From contig ML682059.1 in the NCBI GenBank assembly GCA_007922195.1, forward strand, positions 14,440,295-14,504,294: a stretch of 64,000 nucleotides of DNA, in the 5' to 3' direction. Below, piece after piece: positions 33,235-44,439 of the stretch. A model generated the notes under the pieces. That model ran no database searches. It was not told the origin of the DNA and saw only the letters and a program-made list of their open reading frames with translations. The position numbers and the translations under genes are program-made. The first letter of the stretch is position 1; the number at the start of each line of letters is the position of its first letter. This DNA comes from Podocnemis expansa (lineage: Eukaryota > Chordata > Testudines > Podocnemididae).

Positions 33235-34096
33235 CTATAAGATGGATAGAAAGCCTGCTGGACATGGGGCTCAGTGGGGAGTGATCAATGACTTCACGTC
33301 TACTGGCAGTCAGTAACAAGCAAAATACCCCAGGGGTCACCGCTGGGATCAGTTTTGTTCAATATCTCCATTAATGTGCTGGAGGATGGGGTGGACTGCA
33401 TCCTCAACAAGTTTGCAAAGGGCATTAAGCTGAGGGGGAGTGGAAGGCAAGGATAAGATACAGAGTGACCTAGACAAATTGGGGAATTAGTGGGGAAAAT
33501 GAAACTCCCTAAGGAAGTGCAGAGTTCTGCACTTAGGTTGGAAGAATCCCATGCACTGCTACAGACTGAGGACCAACTGGCTAAGCAGCAGTTCTGCAGA
33601 AAGGGACCTTGGGGTTACTGTGGACAAGAAGCTGGATCTGAGTCAACAGTATGCTCTTATTGCCAAGAAGGCTAACGGCGTATTGGGCTGCATTAGTAGC
33701 AGCACTGCCAGTAGACTGAGGGAAGTGATTATTCCCTTCTATCTGGCACTGGTGAGGCCACATTTGGAATACTGTGTCCAGTTTTGATCTCACCACTAAA
33801 GAAAGGATATGGACAAATTGGAGTCCAGAGGAGGGCAGCAAAAATCTTTTGGAGGGTATGAAGCACATGACTTATGAGGAGAGGCTGAGGGAACTTGGTT
33901 TGTTTAGTCTGCAGAGGAGAAGAATGAAGGGGGATTTGATAGCAGCCTTTAACTACTACAAAAGAGATTCCAAGGAGGATGGAGCTAAGCTGTTCTCTGT
34001 GGTAGTAGATGACAGAACTAGGACCAATGGCTTTAAGATGCAGTGGAAGAGATCTAGGTTGAATATTAGGAAAAAGTTTTCACTAGGATAGTGGTG
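33235..34096 (+). pseudogene. CR1 LINE ORF2, C-terminal half of the reverse transcriptase
   Basis: Plus-strand CR1. 33551-33787 reads SSSAERDLGVTVDKKLDLSQ, QYALIAKKANGVLGC and IIPFYLALVRPHLEYCVQF. After a frameshift near 33787 the other frame (33774-34091) continues MTYEERLRELGLFSLQRRRM, KGDLIAAFNYYK and RLNIRKKFSLG. Together these cover the CR1 thumb and C-terminal region in correct order. The copy is 5'-truncated and stops abruptly at about 34096, where the DIRS-like element begins, so its 3' UTR is missing. Confidence 0.85.
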
Positions 34097-34108
34097 AAAA
34101 GACTGCTG

Positions 34109-34385
34109 CTTATCTGTAAGTGATGTTCTTCAAGATGTGTTGCTCATGTCCATTTCACTTAAGTGGGCACGTGCTGCATGCACAATCTGCTGAAAAGTTT
34201 TGCAGAGTCCCAAAGGATCCACTGTGTAGCCCCTGGGAGATGTGCCTTGATGATTCTCTCCTTAGCGCTCTGCCAACCCTCCCCACCTCAGTTCCTTCAT
34301 GCCAGAAAGTCTGACAGAGGGGAAGATGGGCAGGTGTGAAATGGCCCTGAGCAACACATCTCAAAGAACACCAGCTACAGATAAG
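34109..34385. repeat. Inverted repeat at the DIRS terminus
   Basis: Left arm 34109-34155 (CTTATCTGTAAGTGATGTTC ... GTGTTGCTCATGTCCATTT) pairs with right arm 34339-34385 (AAATGGCCCTGAGCAACACA ... CAGCTACAGATAAG). The two 47-bp arms match at most positions and enclose about 180 bp. DIRS elements are known to carry inverted and internal complementary terminal sequences. Confidence 0.75.
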
Positions 34386-35330
34386 CAACCATCTTTTCTT
34401 CTTCAAGTCCTTGCTTGTGTCAGTTTTACTTAGGTGATTCCCAAGTCTTATCTTCAGAAGAGTGGTTGGAGCTCAAACTTCAGCAGACTGAAGGACTGCC
34501 CTACTAAGCATGGCATCCTTGCTAGCTTGCTGAGTCAAGGTAAGTACGATGTGAAGGTGTGTACTGATGAGCATGTCGCTGTTCTGCAGGTGTCCTCAAC
34601 CTGCGTATGTGCCAGGAATGCTGCTGAGGATGCCTGAGCCCTTGTAGACTGGATTGTTATCACTGGAGCTGGCACCCTTGCTAGGTTGCAACATTCCTTG
34701 ATATAAGCTGTGATCCACAAAAATATGTGTTGGGATGAAACTGGCTGTCCCTTCATTCTATTAGCTACTGCCACAAACAGTTGGGGCATTTTTCTGAAGG
34801 GTTCAGTCCTTTACAGATAGAACACTAGGGCCCTTCTTACACCCAGCAAGTGCAGTCTATGCTTCCTATAACTTGTATGTGGCTTCAGGCACAACACTGC
34901 ACGGAAAAAATCCTGATTTGCATGGAAATGAGAGAAGAGTATTAGCAGGAATGCTGGATGCAGATTAAGTTGTACTTTGTCCTTGAAAAAGACCATATAC
35001 AGTGGTTCAGATGTTAGCACTTGAAGCTCTGAGACCCTTCTGGCCAAGATCACGGCAATCAAAAAAGCCTTCTTCCAAGACAAGTAGAGCAGTGAGCAGG
35101 AAGCTAGAGGCTTGAAGGGGGGGTCCCATGAGTCTCAGGAGCACTAGATTTTAGATCCCACTGGTAAGGAGAGAGCATTTTGGTGGGAGCATTCTTTTTA
35201 GCCCTTTTAAGAACCTCTTGATTAAGGGGCTAGCAAAGACTGAATGTCCCACCTCACCTGAGTGAGAACACCGAGATAGCTGCTAAACAGACTTTCAACG
35301 ATGAGTGTGACAGCCCTTTTTGCTTTTGGT

Positions 35331-35433
35331 CAGTAGTCCCCAACCAATAGATCACAAACTACTTCTGAAGGGCAGTTACCATTGAAACCTATGAGTGTTG
35401 TGCCATCTGCTGGTGAAATGTTGGAGACCACTA
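35331..35433. mobile_element. 103-bp hAT-type MITE inserted in the DIRS recombinase
   Basis: Ends CAGTAGTCCCCAAC and GTTGGAGACCACTA are inverted repeats. The flanks CTTTTGGT (35323-35330) and CTTTAGGT (35434-35441) form an 8-bp duplication with one mismatch. Removing it rejoins the minus-strand recombinase reading 'ILDYWLYLK' to the downstream pieces, so the MITE landed in the DIRS after that element was in place. Confidence 0.8.
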
Positions 35434-35584
35434 CTTTAGGTATAGCCAGTAGTCTAATATTATCACAATAGTCACTTGCAGGGCTGAGGCAATCTTGCCT
35501 TATGCCCACAGTGAGGAACATCACCACTTAGCCTGATAATGAGCCCGACTAGAGGGCTTCTTGCTTCTTGGAGGGACCTCCTTG

Positions 35585-36640
35585 ACCTGCTCCGAACAGC
35601 CTGATATTCAGCCCAGAGCATGAGGTCACACCCCAATCATTATTCATGGATCTATTCTCCATTAACTTATCTTATTCTTTCTTGAACCCAGACATAGTTT
35701 TCATCTTCACAACATCCCCTGCTAATGAAATCCACAGGCTGGATGTGCAATGTGTGAACAAGAACTTCACAAAGAGTGAAAATTAGGTTTCTTGTTGCTT
35801 GGGATCACACCTGCCCTCTTTAATTATAGAATTATAGATGATTAGCGTTGGAAGAAAACCCAGGAAGAAATCTAGTCTAAGCCTCTGCTCAAAGCAGGAC
35901 CAACCCCAACTAAATGTTTATCATTGTTTTAAACCTGCTGCCTTTATTTTCATTCTTGTGGAAAGTGAAGGAATACATAACATTTCCCTATTCACATTCT
36001 CCACACCATTCATGAATTTATAAACCTCTATCATTTATCCCTTAGTCATCTCTTTTTTAAGATGAACAGCCTGTCTCTATAATCACTCCTCACATAGAAG
36101 CTGTTTCATACCCTTAAGCATTTTTGTTGCCTTCTCTGTATGTTTCCCAATTCTAATATCTATATCTATATCTATCTATCTATCTATATAACGAGAGAGA
36201 GAGAGTCCAATTCCAATTCTAATACTTATGTATATTACATGCAGTGTTCAAGGTGTGGACATAACATGGATAATATATAATGGCATTACAGTATTTTCTG
36301 TTTCATTACCAATCCCTTTCCTAATGATTCTTAACATTCTGTTTGTTTTTTCTTTTTTTTGACTGCCACTGCATGTGGAACAGATGTTTTCAAAGAACTA
36401 TTCATGATGACTCTGCAATGATCTCTTTCTTATCTGACAACAGCTAACTTAGATCCTATCATTTTGTATGTATAGTTGAGATTATGTTTTCCTATGTGCA
36501 TTACTTCACATTTATCAACACTGAATATCATCTGCCATTCTCTCGCCCAGTCATTCAGTTTTACCAGCGCTTAAGTTAAAAACTCTTCTACAGCTTTTTC
36601 AATTTTACATGTCATCAATCTGATTCTGTTTTGGCGTAGA
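35585..36640 (-). mobile_element. CR1 LINE fragments, ORF2 C-terminus and 3' end
   Basis: Antisense CR1 in at least two pieces. 35585-35815 contains CAGCCTGATATTCAGCCCAG and CATTATTCATGGATCTATTC. 35822-36640 starts with its natural 3' end (ATAGAATTATAGATGATTAG, TTGGAAG) and continues through TTTATCCCTTAGTCATCTCT to ATTACTTCACATTTATCAAC and ATCTGCCATTCTCTCGCCCA. Broken frames. A TCTATA/TCTA microsatellite and GA run interrupt it at 36158-36206. Confidence 0.7.
36158..36206. repeat. Microsatellite (ATCTAT/TCTA)n followed by (GA)n
   Basis: ATATCTATATCTATATCTAT, then TCTATC repeats, then GAGAGAGAGAGAG. It lies within the CR1 fragment. Confidence 0.9.
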
Positions 36641-36649
36641 TGGAGCTTC

Positions 36650-37370
36650 TATCAGAAATATAGGCTCCACCTACACCAAAATCCTTCCTGTATAGACTCA
36701 TTCTTTCCAAAAAGGTTCCACAATCCCTAATACATCTAAATCCCTCTTCTGAATGCCATTGTCTCAACCACATCTTGAGGCTCTGCAGTTTTTCCTGTCT
36801 AACTGGCCCTGCACATGGAACTGGAAGCATTTTAAAGAATGCCACCATGGAGGTCCTGGACTTCAATCTCTTACTTAACAGCTTAAATGTGGCCCCCAGG
36901 ACACCAATCTCACCTTTCCCTGTGTCACTGGGAATTACATGAACCACAACCACTAGCTTCTTCCTAACCCTGTACATACGCCTTTCTACATGTTTCAATA
37001 TGTCCTCACCACTTGGCAATGCACCATACCGTTCTCTCAGTCATCACAAACCCAAGCGTCTGTATGTTTAATAACTGCATCCCTCTTTACTACCTTTCTC
37101 TTCCTAATGACTGGGTTCCTTCTCCTAGAGGGTATTCTCAGTGCAAGAAACGCCATGACATCACCTGGAAGGAGGGTCCTAACGATGAGATCGTTTCTTT
37201 CTGCTCCAGGGTGATGTTCTTCTCAAAAACTTTCATCTTCCTGAATAGCACATAGGCTGTCAGACTGGGGATGGATTGCACTGCTGTGTCAAGGAAGGTC
37301 TCATTAGATACCTCTTTATCACCCTTAGTTCCTCCAGTGCAGCCACTCTGATCTCAAGAACTCAAACTCA
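36650..37370 (-). pseudogene. CR1-type LINE ORF1 with SGNH/GDSL-like esterase region
   Basis: Minus-strand frame 37019-36615 (134 codons) reads KKLVVVVHVIPSDTGKGEIG then LGATFKLLSKRLKSRTSMVA then FFKMLPVPCAGPVRQEKLQS then WLRQWHSEEGFRCIRDCGTF. This matches the SGNH-hydrolase-like ORF1 region of CR1-group LINEs (pattern VVVHVGTND.GK... LP.PR... N.WL..WC..EGF.FLDHW). The family's GTND motif is IPSD here, so the block is degraded. 37370-37020 continues the ORF1 upstream in broken frames. It sits next to CR1 ORF2 C-terminal sequence in the same orientation, but endonuclease and most of RT are missing between them. Confidence 0.65.
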
Positions 37371-40060
37371 GTCTCTGAGAGATATGAGCTCTGTTCGCCT
37401 AATGCACACATATGTCATCTGCCAACAAGGCAGATAATTTTACATGCTGCATTTAGTGCTATAAATTGGATAGCCCCTCACACTGGTGCTGGACATCTGC
37501 CTGCATAGTTTAACACTCGGAGGGGTTTGATTTTTTGTTGTTGTTGGTTTTGGTTTGGTTTTTTTGTTGTTTGTTTGTTTTGTCTTTGTTAAGGGGGGTA
37601 TTTATTGGCTTAAGTTTAGAAGACATTTGTTAGTTGTATCTAGCTCTCATGCTTCCTCTTGAAGCCTCGCAAAACTGACATTGTGTCTGACATTGTTTTG
37701 ACCCTTTCCCCACATAGGTTAGTTGCCCATTCTCTTTGGAGGCATTACTCCAAAGTTAGATGGATTTCCCTAGGCAATCACTTATTTAGGTTAAAATCAC
37801 ATATCCCACAAAACATCCTGTCTCTAATTAAGGAATATATTATATTTTTTAAATTACATGTGGATGCCAGAGTTCACAGCTCAGTAAAACTAATATCTCT
37901 TCTCTCTTCTGCTTCTTGATTTAAGTACTGTCTTATTCTCCCTGTGGTCATACTACTCAGACATTTTTTATCAGCTGTTCCAATATTTCAGATATTATCC
38001 ATGGTAAAGTGTCTCACTTACTTCTCATCTTTCCCCTAATTCAATAGCAAAATACTTTAAATTAATTTTCTTGTCTTTATCCTTCTGTTCAGCTTTGTCT
38101 ATAGCCTAATTTCTTTCTTCTGCTGAGTCCCTGCTTATACAAGGTTTTTGTTGTTAGTTGTTGTTTGGTCTGGTATTCCAAATTTACTTGTGCCCTGAGT
38201 CCCTCCATACTATGTGTTTTATCTTACCTATAAGTGCTGCTTTTCCTTCATTCCTGTCACACACTTTTACTTGCTACACATCTCAGACTAATCACTGCCA
38301 CCATGTAATAACATGAGCGGACTCCATTCTTATTAAACTAAAAATTGGCTCTTTATTAAAAGATCTATTTATGGAGCAGTTCTAATTGCAGCTTAACATT
38401 CTTAGCCATCTGCACAAAGATGGACTTTCTAGTATATCCTCCAAATTCTTCCAGGTTGCTATACTGTTCACAAGACCTCATGAAGGATGAGTTTATTTGT
38501 GTGCCAATTTTGAATTTTTAAAAGAGAAAAATATTTGAGAGCCAAAAAGCCTTCCAAGATACTTGAAAGCAAAGAAAACTTTTTTTCCCCATAGCTCTGT
38601 TATTGAAAATAGACTGGCTGAGTTTCTTTAAACTTAAAATGACTCTTGAGTCATTAAAGCCCAAAGGCTTAAAATGCAAAAGGTGCCTCTATCCCCATTT
38701 ACAAAGGTAAAGCAGAAACAAAACTAGGGGCGTTCAACAAAATGGTTTATTGTCTACAAGTTTCAAGCTACATCAAATACAGGCAGTGACAGCTAAAGAA
38801 AACACTAAATCACCAGCTATGCTCAGCTTTTCTAAAGGCCGCCAATATGTCTAAGTTGTAATTAGACATATGTGCCTGGCCCATGCCAGCTGACATGGGC
38901 TCCAAAGGCTTTTACCTTTTTAAAAAGACTAAAATAGGTAGCTTCACATTTCCTCAGGAGGCTGAGCAAGGTTCACCTGTTCCTCAGAAGTAAAAGCAGC
39001 CAATTTATTCATTAGAATGAAAGCAAAACCATTCCCATAGATCACTATACAAGACAAACACCTACTAAAGCCAGGTTCTCCCTAGTCAGCTGATCTCACT
39101 GAACATTTCCAGCTGCTTCCTGCTTTGGTGGGATCATTCCAAGCAGAAGTTTGCCTTCCAACCTGACAGCTCAGAGGGCCCAACTGAGCACAAGGTACAT
39201 ATTAACCATTATGCTTATGCTAACATAAATATAGTAATCCTACCATGAAACAGTTCAATGGTGAAATTATTTCTAATAAAACATTGAATTAGTCTTTATT
39301 ATTCAATAAGAAAATGATAATATCTGTGGTGTTTCTTACAAGTAACAAAGGCTTTTGAGATTCTTCCTGAGCATCACTGGTGCTTTGGCATCTAATCAAC
39401 ATCAAACGGTATTGTTTCACACACTTGGACACCATGATCATTTTCATTTAAATATAATGATGTAATCTACATACTGTTTTGTTATTTCTGACATGCCAAA
39501 AGATTATGATGGAAAGTAGTAAACTGGATTATTATGATTCAGGTACAAACTGACGTGCCAAGGAAAATTATTTTGGCAGGTTCCACTACTAGTGTCAGTT
39601 TGGAATGTGCCATATTTAGTGCTTTCATATTTCTTTTCATGCTCTTCATTCTCATTCACTGTTTACAGTCCATTTTCATAAATAACACACCCTTCCAAAT
39701 AGTGTAACAGATTGTATTGCATTGCACATGAATCATTATAAACAACATGAAATCTTTATTTTCATTTGCGTATAGATACCATTTTAGAATATTAGCCAAG
39801 AAACCACAAAAAGTAGTTTAAAATTCAGGTAAGTTTCAAGTTTAGCACCTTTAACATCCTGCATGCTTTATTTTTCTTCATCTGGAGAGAGTTTGCTGCA
39901 TGGGAGCTGACGAGGCGGGAGAAGTAATATATACAGGAGGCGATACATTTAAATTCCATTTTAAAAATATGTGCTTAATCAACATTATTTTTACTTAAAT
40001 GAGGGTTATTTTTAAAGAATTTCATTTGTGTTATTCTTGGGTTATTTCATTTTGTTATTT
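37371..40060. other. Long intronic stretch, nothing firmly recognised
   Basis: AT-rich. 37530-37600 is a TTTG/TTG-rich low-complexity run. 38280-39200 has an even composition and could be an unclassified repeat. Frame 37659-37919 has no domain. Confidence 0.4.
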
Positions 40061-40440
40061 TAGTCTGCAAAATTGACAAGGCTCTGAGTTGCTTGCACCA
40101 TGGTGCAACCAGCTGGGAGCCAGATCAGGCTCCAAGCCAGCTCCTAGTCCCTGAAGCCTGCAGAAAGGGGCTGGGGGTTACAAGCCTGTGAAAATGACCA
40201 GCTCCAAGCTCCCTGGTCAATTTCACAGGCTCAAAGCCTGTGAAATTGACTCAGCTCCAAGCAGCTTGCCCATGGCAGCTTGGACCGGAGCGGGCCCCCA
40301 GAGCCGATTGGGCTCCAGGTGCCAAGTGGGACCGGGGGTGAGTTGCCCCCAGGTATGTCTGCACTGTGTCCAGTGCAGATACACTCTGATGTCAACCTTG
40401 TTAAGTCAACTTCCCAGGGCCCTTCAGTGTAGGCATAGCT
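40061..40440. mobile_element. Palindrome-rich MITE-like segment with GTATGTCTGCACTG end
   Basis: 40183-40201 (AGCCTGTGAAAATGACCAG) and 40213-40231 (CTGGTCAATTTCACAGGCT) form a 19-bp inverted repeat with one mismatch. A third, direct copy (AGCCTGTGAAATTGAC) is at 40235-40250. At the right, GGTATGTCTGCACTG (40352) and CAGTGTAGGCATAGC (to 40440) are inverted and define a 90-bp unit of the TATGTCTACACT family. Confidence 0.55.
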
Positions 40441-40799
40441 TTAGGCACCTCATTCCCCCTACACTGTAGAAAGATCTTGCGTGCCAAACCTGGGGAAGTG
40501 AATTTCACTTGGTAGCATGGTACCTACAGGTAGGCATTGTAGTGATGAACCAAAGGCCACTTGGTGAATCTATCCTCCAATTTACATCTGACTCTCAGGC
40601 AGGTGGCCTGTGGATTATAATCCTGCAGGGATCAGATTCCAGGTCAGGGGAAGGAACAGGACTGACTTGTTAAATTTGTGTTGTAATGAAGAAACAAAGA
40701 TTAAGCAATGAAGACAAGGGGACTGAAATCTTATGACTGGATAGTGTTCTTTGGGGCACAGGCTGGTAAACTGAGCTGTCCACTTAAAGAACTAGAGAG
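40441..40799. other. Intronic sequence, nothing recognised
   Basis: No recognised feature. Confidence 0.4.
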
Positions 40800-40900
40800 A
40801 GAAACTAGGTGAAAAAACTGTTATTGGACCAACTTCAGTTGGTGAGGAAGACAAGCTTTTCAACTTAAAGAGTTCATCTAAATTGTAAAGCATTGGTGAA
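40800..40900 (-). mobile_element. Penelope-like element tail, type C (short)
   Basis: GTTATTGGACCAACTTCAGT and GAAGACAAGCTTTTCAACTT match the tail at 11705-11760 (ATTGGACAAACTTCTG, AACAAGCTTTCACGCTTC). About 100 bp only. Confidence 0.7.
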
Positions 40901-41633
40901 AGGTTTTGTGAGTACAGAAAAAAAATATATATCTAGAGGAAGGAGAATTTTAATTAATTTTAAAAAGAACCATCAAAAACAATAGTGCACAATGCAACCC
41001 TAGAGGTCAAGAAATTTTGGCATGCATGGTCTCCTAATTTCTCAATCACGCATTAATTTTTTAAATTAAAATTGCTCTAAGATAGAAAGCTGAACTCTGG
41101 CCACAGTGAATTCAACTTTATTAAGATAATTTAAACAAAATAACATGTGATGATTTCATTAGGCTGATACTTAGGTTAGCCTCTAAGAGGCAAGTTTAAG
41201 TTTTGCATGTAATTTAAATTAAGATAGGCTGGTCTCCCACCAACCTATGACAGTACAAAGAACCTAGAAGTGGGAAGTCTTACAGTACATGAAAGTACAC
41301 AACAGAACACATCAATGTTACATACTTCCATAAAAAGATTGCAGCATTTTGAGGTCATTGTCGAAGAGCACTCTCATTGGGACACATTTCTTGGGTGTGG
41401 CTAAGTGACTCACCAGCTGGTGTACCACTCTGTGAATTGGAGTGGTTTTGCAGGATTTCATCATTTGTAATCCTGCTGACCAGGTCCACTGGTGGTCTCC
41501 TTTTGCGCCTTTCCTGGAGGGACAAGTAATTTTTGGTCTTGTCCTATTTGTGCTAAATCAGATCATCTTAATTGAACCCAAAGTGGAATGGATCCATAAA
41601 TGCCTGAATTATACATAATTTAATGGCGCTAGC
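40901..41633. other. Intronic sequence, nothing recognised
   Basis: 41340-41530 is less AT-rich and might be an old LINE fragment in antisense, but I cannot anchor it. Confidence 0.35.
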
Positions 41634-41771
41634 CAGTGCTTAATTTGTGCAAGGCCTGGCATCTTTAGAAATGGCAGTTCATAGCCCTGGCACTGCTGGG
41701 CTTTCCATGTCAGTAATGAAGGAGAAGTTTGCTTGTGCCCCTGCATCTCTTTCGTTACAAATTAAGCAGTG
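41634..41771. mobile_element. hAT-like MITE, CAGTGCTTAATTTGT family
   Basis: A 138-bp element with ends CAGTGCTTAATTTGTGC and (reverse complement) CACTGCTTAATTTGTAACG. A second left end of the same family (CAGTGCTTAATTTGT) occurs at 46678-46692. No clean 8-bp duplication seen here. Confidence 0.65.
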
Positions 41772-43005
41772 GGCTTGATTCACTACTGCCTTGGAGCTTA
41801 TGTAATCATTTATACACTATGGGTATAACGAGCTCCCACGAGTATAAGCAAGTAGAGAATTCTGATAGAACAATATTTTATATCCACTTTGTACAAATTT
41901 AAATTAACAGAGTGCAAGACTGGAAATTCCAGCCTAATGTTTGAACAGAAAAGTTGACACACAGAGATATGTGTTAATTAATCATAGAACACACAGCTCA
42001 ATCTTCTGCCCTGGATTCTCTATTACAATTCAGTCTAAACATGAGTGTATGAATTGGAAAAAAAAGAAAATATGTTTTTTTTCCACTTTTAAAATTCAAT
42101 TTACTGGCACTGATATAAAAACATTAATAAAAGTATTCTAATTCATCCTTACAATGTCAGGTACTCACAAACTTGCCACCACATTTACTGACTATTAGAA
42201 GACACTTGCAATTACTTTCATACAAGTGATGGTTTGACTGTATAAGTCAAATGCTTACATTTTCAGTTACTTATCTAATTATATGAAATGTTCAAGCTAA
42301 GAAAACTCCTGTTTTATATCAATGTGACAGGCTCAAAGCATCAACGATAACACTTTATTATCCCAAGTGTATTTACAAAGACTCTGAAATGCAGCTTTAT
42401 AATGCCTAGTTTGCTTTAACATTGTACTCTATTTTCATTTATATTACACTTTGAAAGGTGTACAGCAGTGTCAGTATGATTCTTGCATTTTAGAGAATAC
42501 ATGATACATTTTGATTGCAATTTGTAAATGATTGCAAATGGCATACTACAAACATGGAAGTCATTTGATCAGATGGCATATAACCCTGCAAGAATGTCTT
42601 ACGTACCCAAGGCACATCTCTCTGATACAAGAAACCAACCTGGCATAGAGATAAGATTATACCTAGACAACAATTATATGAGACATTTATGTTTTAGAAT
42701 GAATCCTGATTGTGTAAAAAAATGTGAAAATGATTAGTATTCAGGAGGTTTCAAAGAGGAATGATGCATAAATCCTGGAGTTTTAAACCAAGTTATAAAA
42801 ATGGGCCTTTTTACCACTTCTCTGTTTCAAAGGGAGACCTTCAGTTAAAAACCACACATATTTTTTAAATGTTCCTATTAAACCTAATTTCTTTTGTGAA
42901 ACTTGAAAGCCTTCATTCCTTAAACTTTAAGGGAAACATTACGGTTGAGAAATATTGTCAAAAAATATTAATTCATTCTAATATATGTTTCCACTTATTT
43001 CTTCA
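41772..43005. other. AT-rich intronic sequence, nothing recognised
   Basis: No recognised repeat. Small frames at 41941-42141, 42528-42737 and 42869-43063 have no domain. Confidence 0.45.
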
Positions 43006-43124
43006 ATTTTGGGCTGGATCCACTAAGGAATTTAGGTGTCTAAAGAGGGATTTAGGAAACTAAACACACCATTTAGGAGACACTGACATTTTAAAAACCA
43101 CTGTACAGCTGCTGCCTTAGCCCT

Positions 43125-43391
43125 AGCCTATACTTATGGGCTTTTCGGCAGCAGGCAGTGGCAGATACACAAAGTACGTAAAATACCTTGAGTTACCTGC
43201 TGACAACTTTCTAAGCTGCCGAGACACACTAGGGGCAGCTGACCACAAATGCCTTGCAATTGGCTTGCAGCAACTCCAGTTAGGGGGCAGGAGCTGCTGA
43301 AACAATTTCGGGAGTGTATTGCTGAATCATGCCCAGAAGATTGTGCTGACAGTGGCAATTTTGCCACCGTCAATATAGACATACCCTAAGT
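43125..43391. mobile_element. Probable MITE of the TATGTCTAYA family
   Basis: Left end AGCCTATACTTATGGG; right end, reverse-complemented, AGGGTATGTCTATATTGACG. Length 267 bp. The overlapping minus-strand frames here (43382-43123) are not genes. It is preceded at 43010-43110 by a dispersed TTTAGGTGTCTAA-type repeat. Confidence 0.5.
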
Positions 43392-43559
43392 TTCTGCTAA
43401 TAAGCATGTGCCAAGCTACTTAAGTCCTGACATATCCCCAAAGCTAACAAGCTGCTTGAAGCCTCAGTTCACAGCTAACAACCAACAAAATACTCAAACT
43501 AGGCATTCTCCCATCTATCTTGCCAGCAGGGCCCGATCCACAAGATGTGCTCAGAGGAT

Positions 43560-43940
43560 ACCTAATATGCACCATAGACAGCCAGGGGCAAACATATTAG
43601 GAGTTTTTATAGCTGGCTGGCTGGGTCCCCAAAGTACCTACTAGTCCAGTGGTTCACTGGGATGTCAGCATGGATGCCTGACTCAGGTTCAAGTCCCTAC
43701 TCAAATGAATATTTAATTATTTATAAAAAGCGAAACAGTTCCCGCAGGAGACTGAAAGAGTTCCCCTTCCCACTGAATATGCAATAACATGGTGATCACG
43801 GCACCCCCTAAGATGTGAGAATTCATAGTCAAGCCCCTACTCCAAATCAGTCAAGTCAGGGATTGATAGTGGTACTCACATATCCTACATGAGTGCTCTA
43901 AGCACTGAGATACTGGCTATAACACAGTGGGACTCCCCTC
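43560..43940. repeat. Composite dispersed repeat with tRNA-like boxes (copy 1)
   Basis: Contains CAGTGGTTCACTGGGATGTC and GACTCAGGTTCAAGTCCCTA (an A-box-like and a B-box-like match), then AATTATTTATAAAAAGC and a reversed GAGTGCTCTAAGCACTGAGA. Related blocks are at 46730-47110 and 58350-59400. It looks like a tRNA-derived short interspersed repeat, not a working tRNA. Confidence 0.45.
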
Positions 43941-44435
43941 TAGTTCTAAAGGGTTATGTTTTGTTTTTTCATGAAAGTATTGACTTAGCTTAGATGATTT
44001 AGCTCCAGGAAAGGATATATGGTGAAGAATCATTACCAGTGACATGTGCCTTTCTTTAGCCCATTAGTTGAGGTCCTAAAGTTTGAGGTCAGTAGGAGTT
44101 ATGCATCTAACTCACTTGGGGAGTCTCATTCGCTGTATCTAAATGCAAAGATCTAACATAATAAAACTTCCTGATGCATAACGGTATGTGAACAGTCAGA
44201 CATTTTATATGGCATTATTAAATACTATAACTTGCTGCTAATGTAAGAAGCAATCTGAGTATAGTATTAATGGGAGAAATTACTTATCTGGCAGTGGTTA
44301 AACTGTTCCTCACCAAACTCAAACACAAGAGTCAGTTCTCCAGGGTTCATTAACAGAGTAGAGCAATGTCACCTTTCATTACTTAGATTTAAAAGACTTA
44401 AATAACTCTTAAAGTTTAAACAATCTACAGTAAAA
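43941..44435. other. AT-rich intronic sequence, nothing recognised
   Basis: No recognised repeat or coding sequence. Confidence 0.4.
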
Positions 44436-44439
44436 CCAG

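Larger units (their letters stand above)
34097..35580 (-). pseudogene. DIRS-type tyrosine-recombinase retroelement, 3' part
   Basis: Minus-strand DIRS remnant. Frame 35083-34811 reads LSWKKAFLIAVILARRVSEL (the R of the recombinase catalytic set in ARRVSEL) and continues, after one in-frame stop at about 34808, in the same frame as 34789-34535: MPQLFVAVANRMKGQPVSSQ ... VITIQSTRAQASSAAFLAHT ... SVHTFTSYLP. In the family the second box is H-S-T-R; here the His is Gln. The terminal Tyr region is present. Upstream (about 35330-35100) degraded frames give IKRFLKGLKRM-like pieces. The end 34109-34385 is a terminal repeat. A hAT MITE sits at 35331-35433, inside the coding region. YR enzymes integrate DIRS circles; this copy is inactive. 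Confidence 0.82.

Noticed and set aside
34535..35083. Phage-type integrase gene
   Set aside because: The tyrosine-recombinase motifs are of DIRS type, with an in-frame stop and a DIRS terminal repeat next to it.
36158..36206. CRISPR-like short repeats
   Set aside because: Simple TCTA/GA microsatellite without spacers; the genome is a vertebrate.
36615..37019. Host esterase gene (SGNH-like frame)
   Set aside because: The sequence matches CR1-group ORF1, is degraded at the GTND motif and abuts CR1 ORF2 in the same orientation.
43640..43700. tRNA gene
   Set aside because: Only A-box-like and B-box-like words in a dispersed repeat; no cloverleaf can be drawn.
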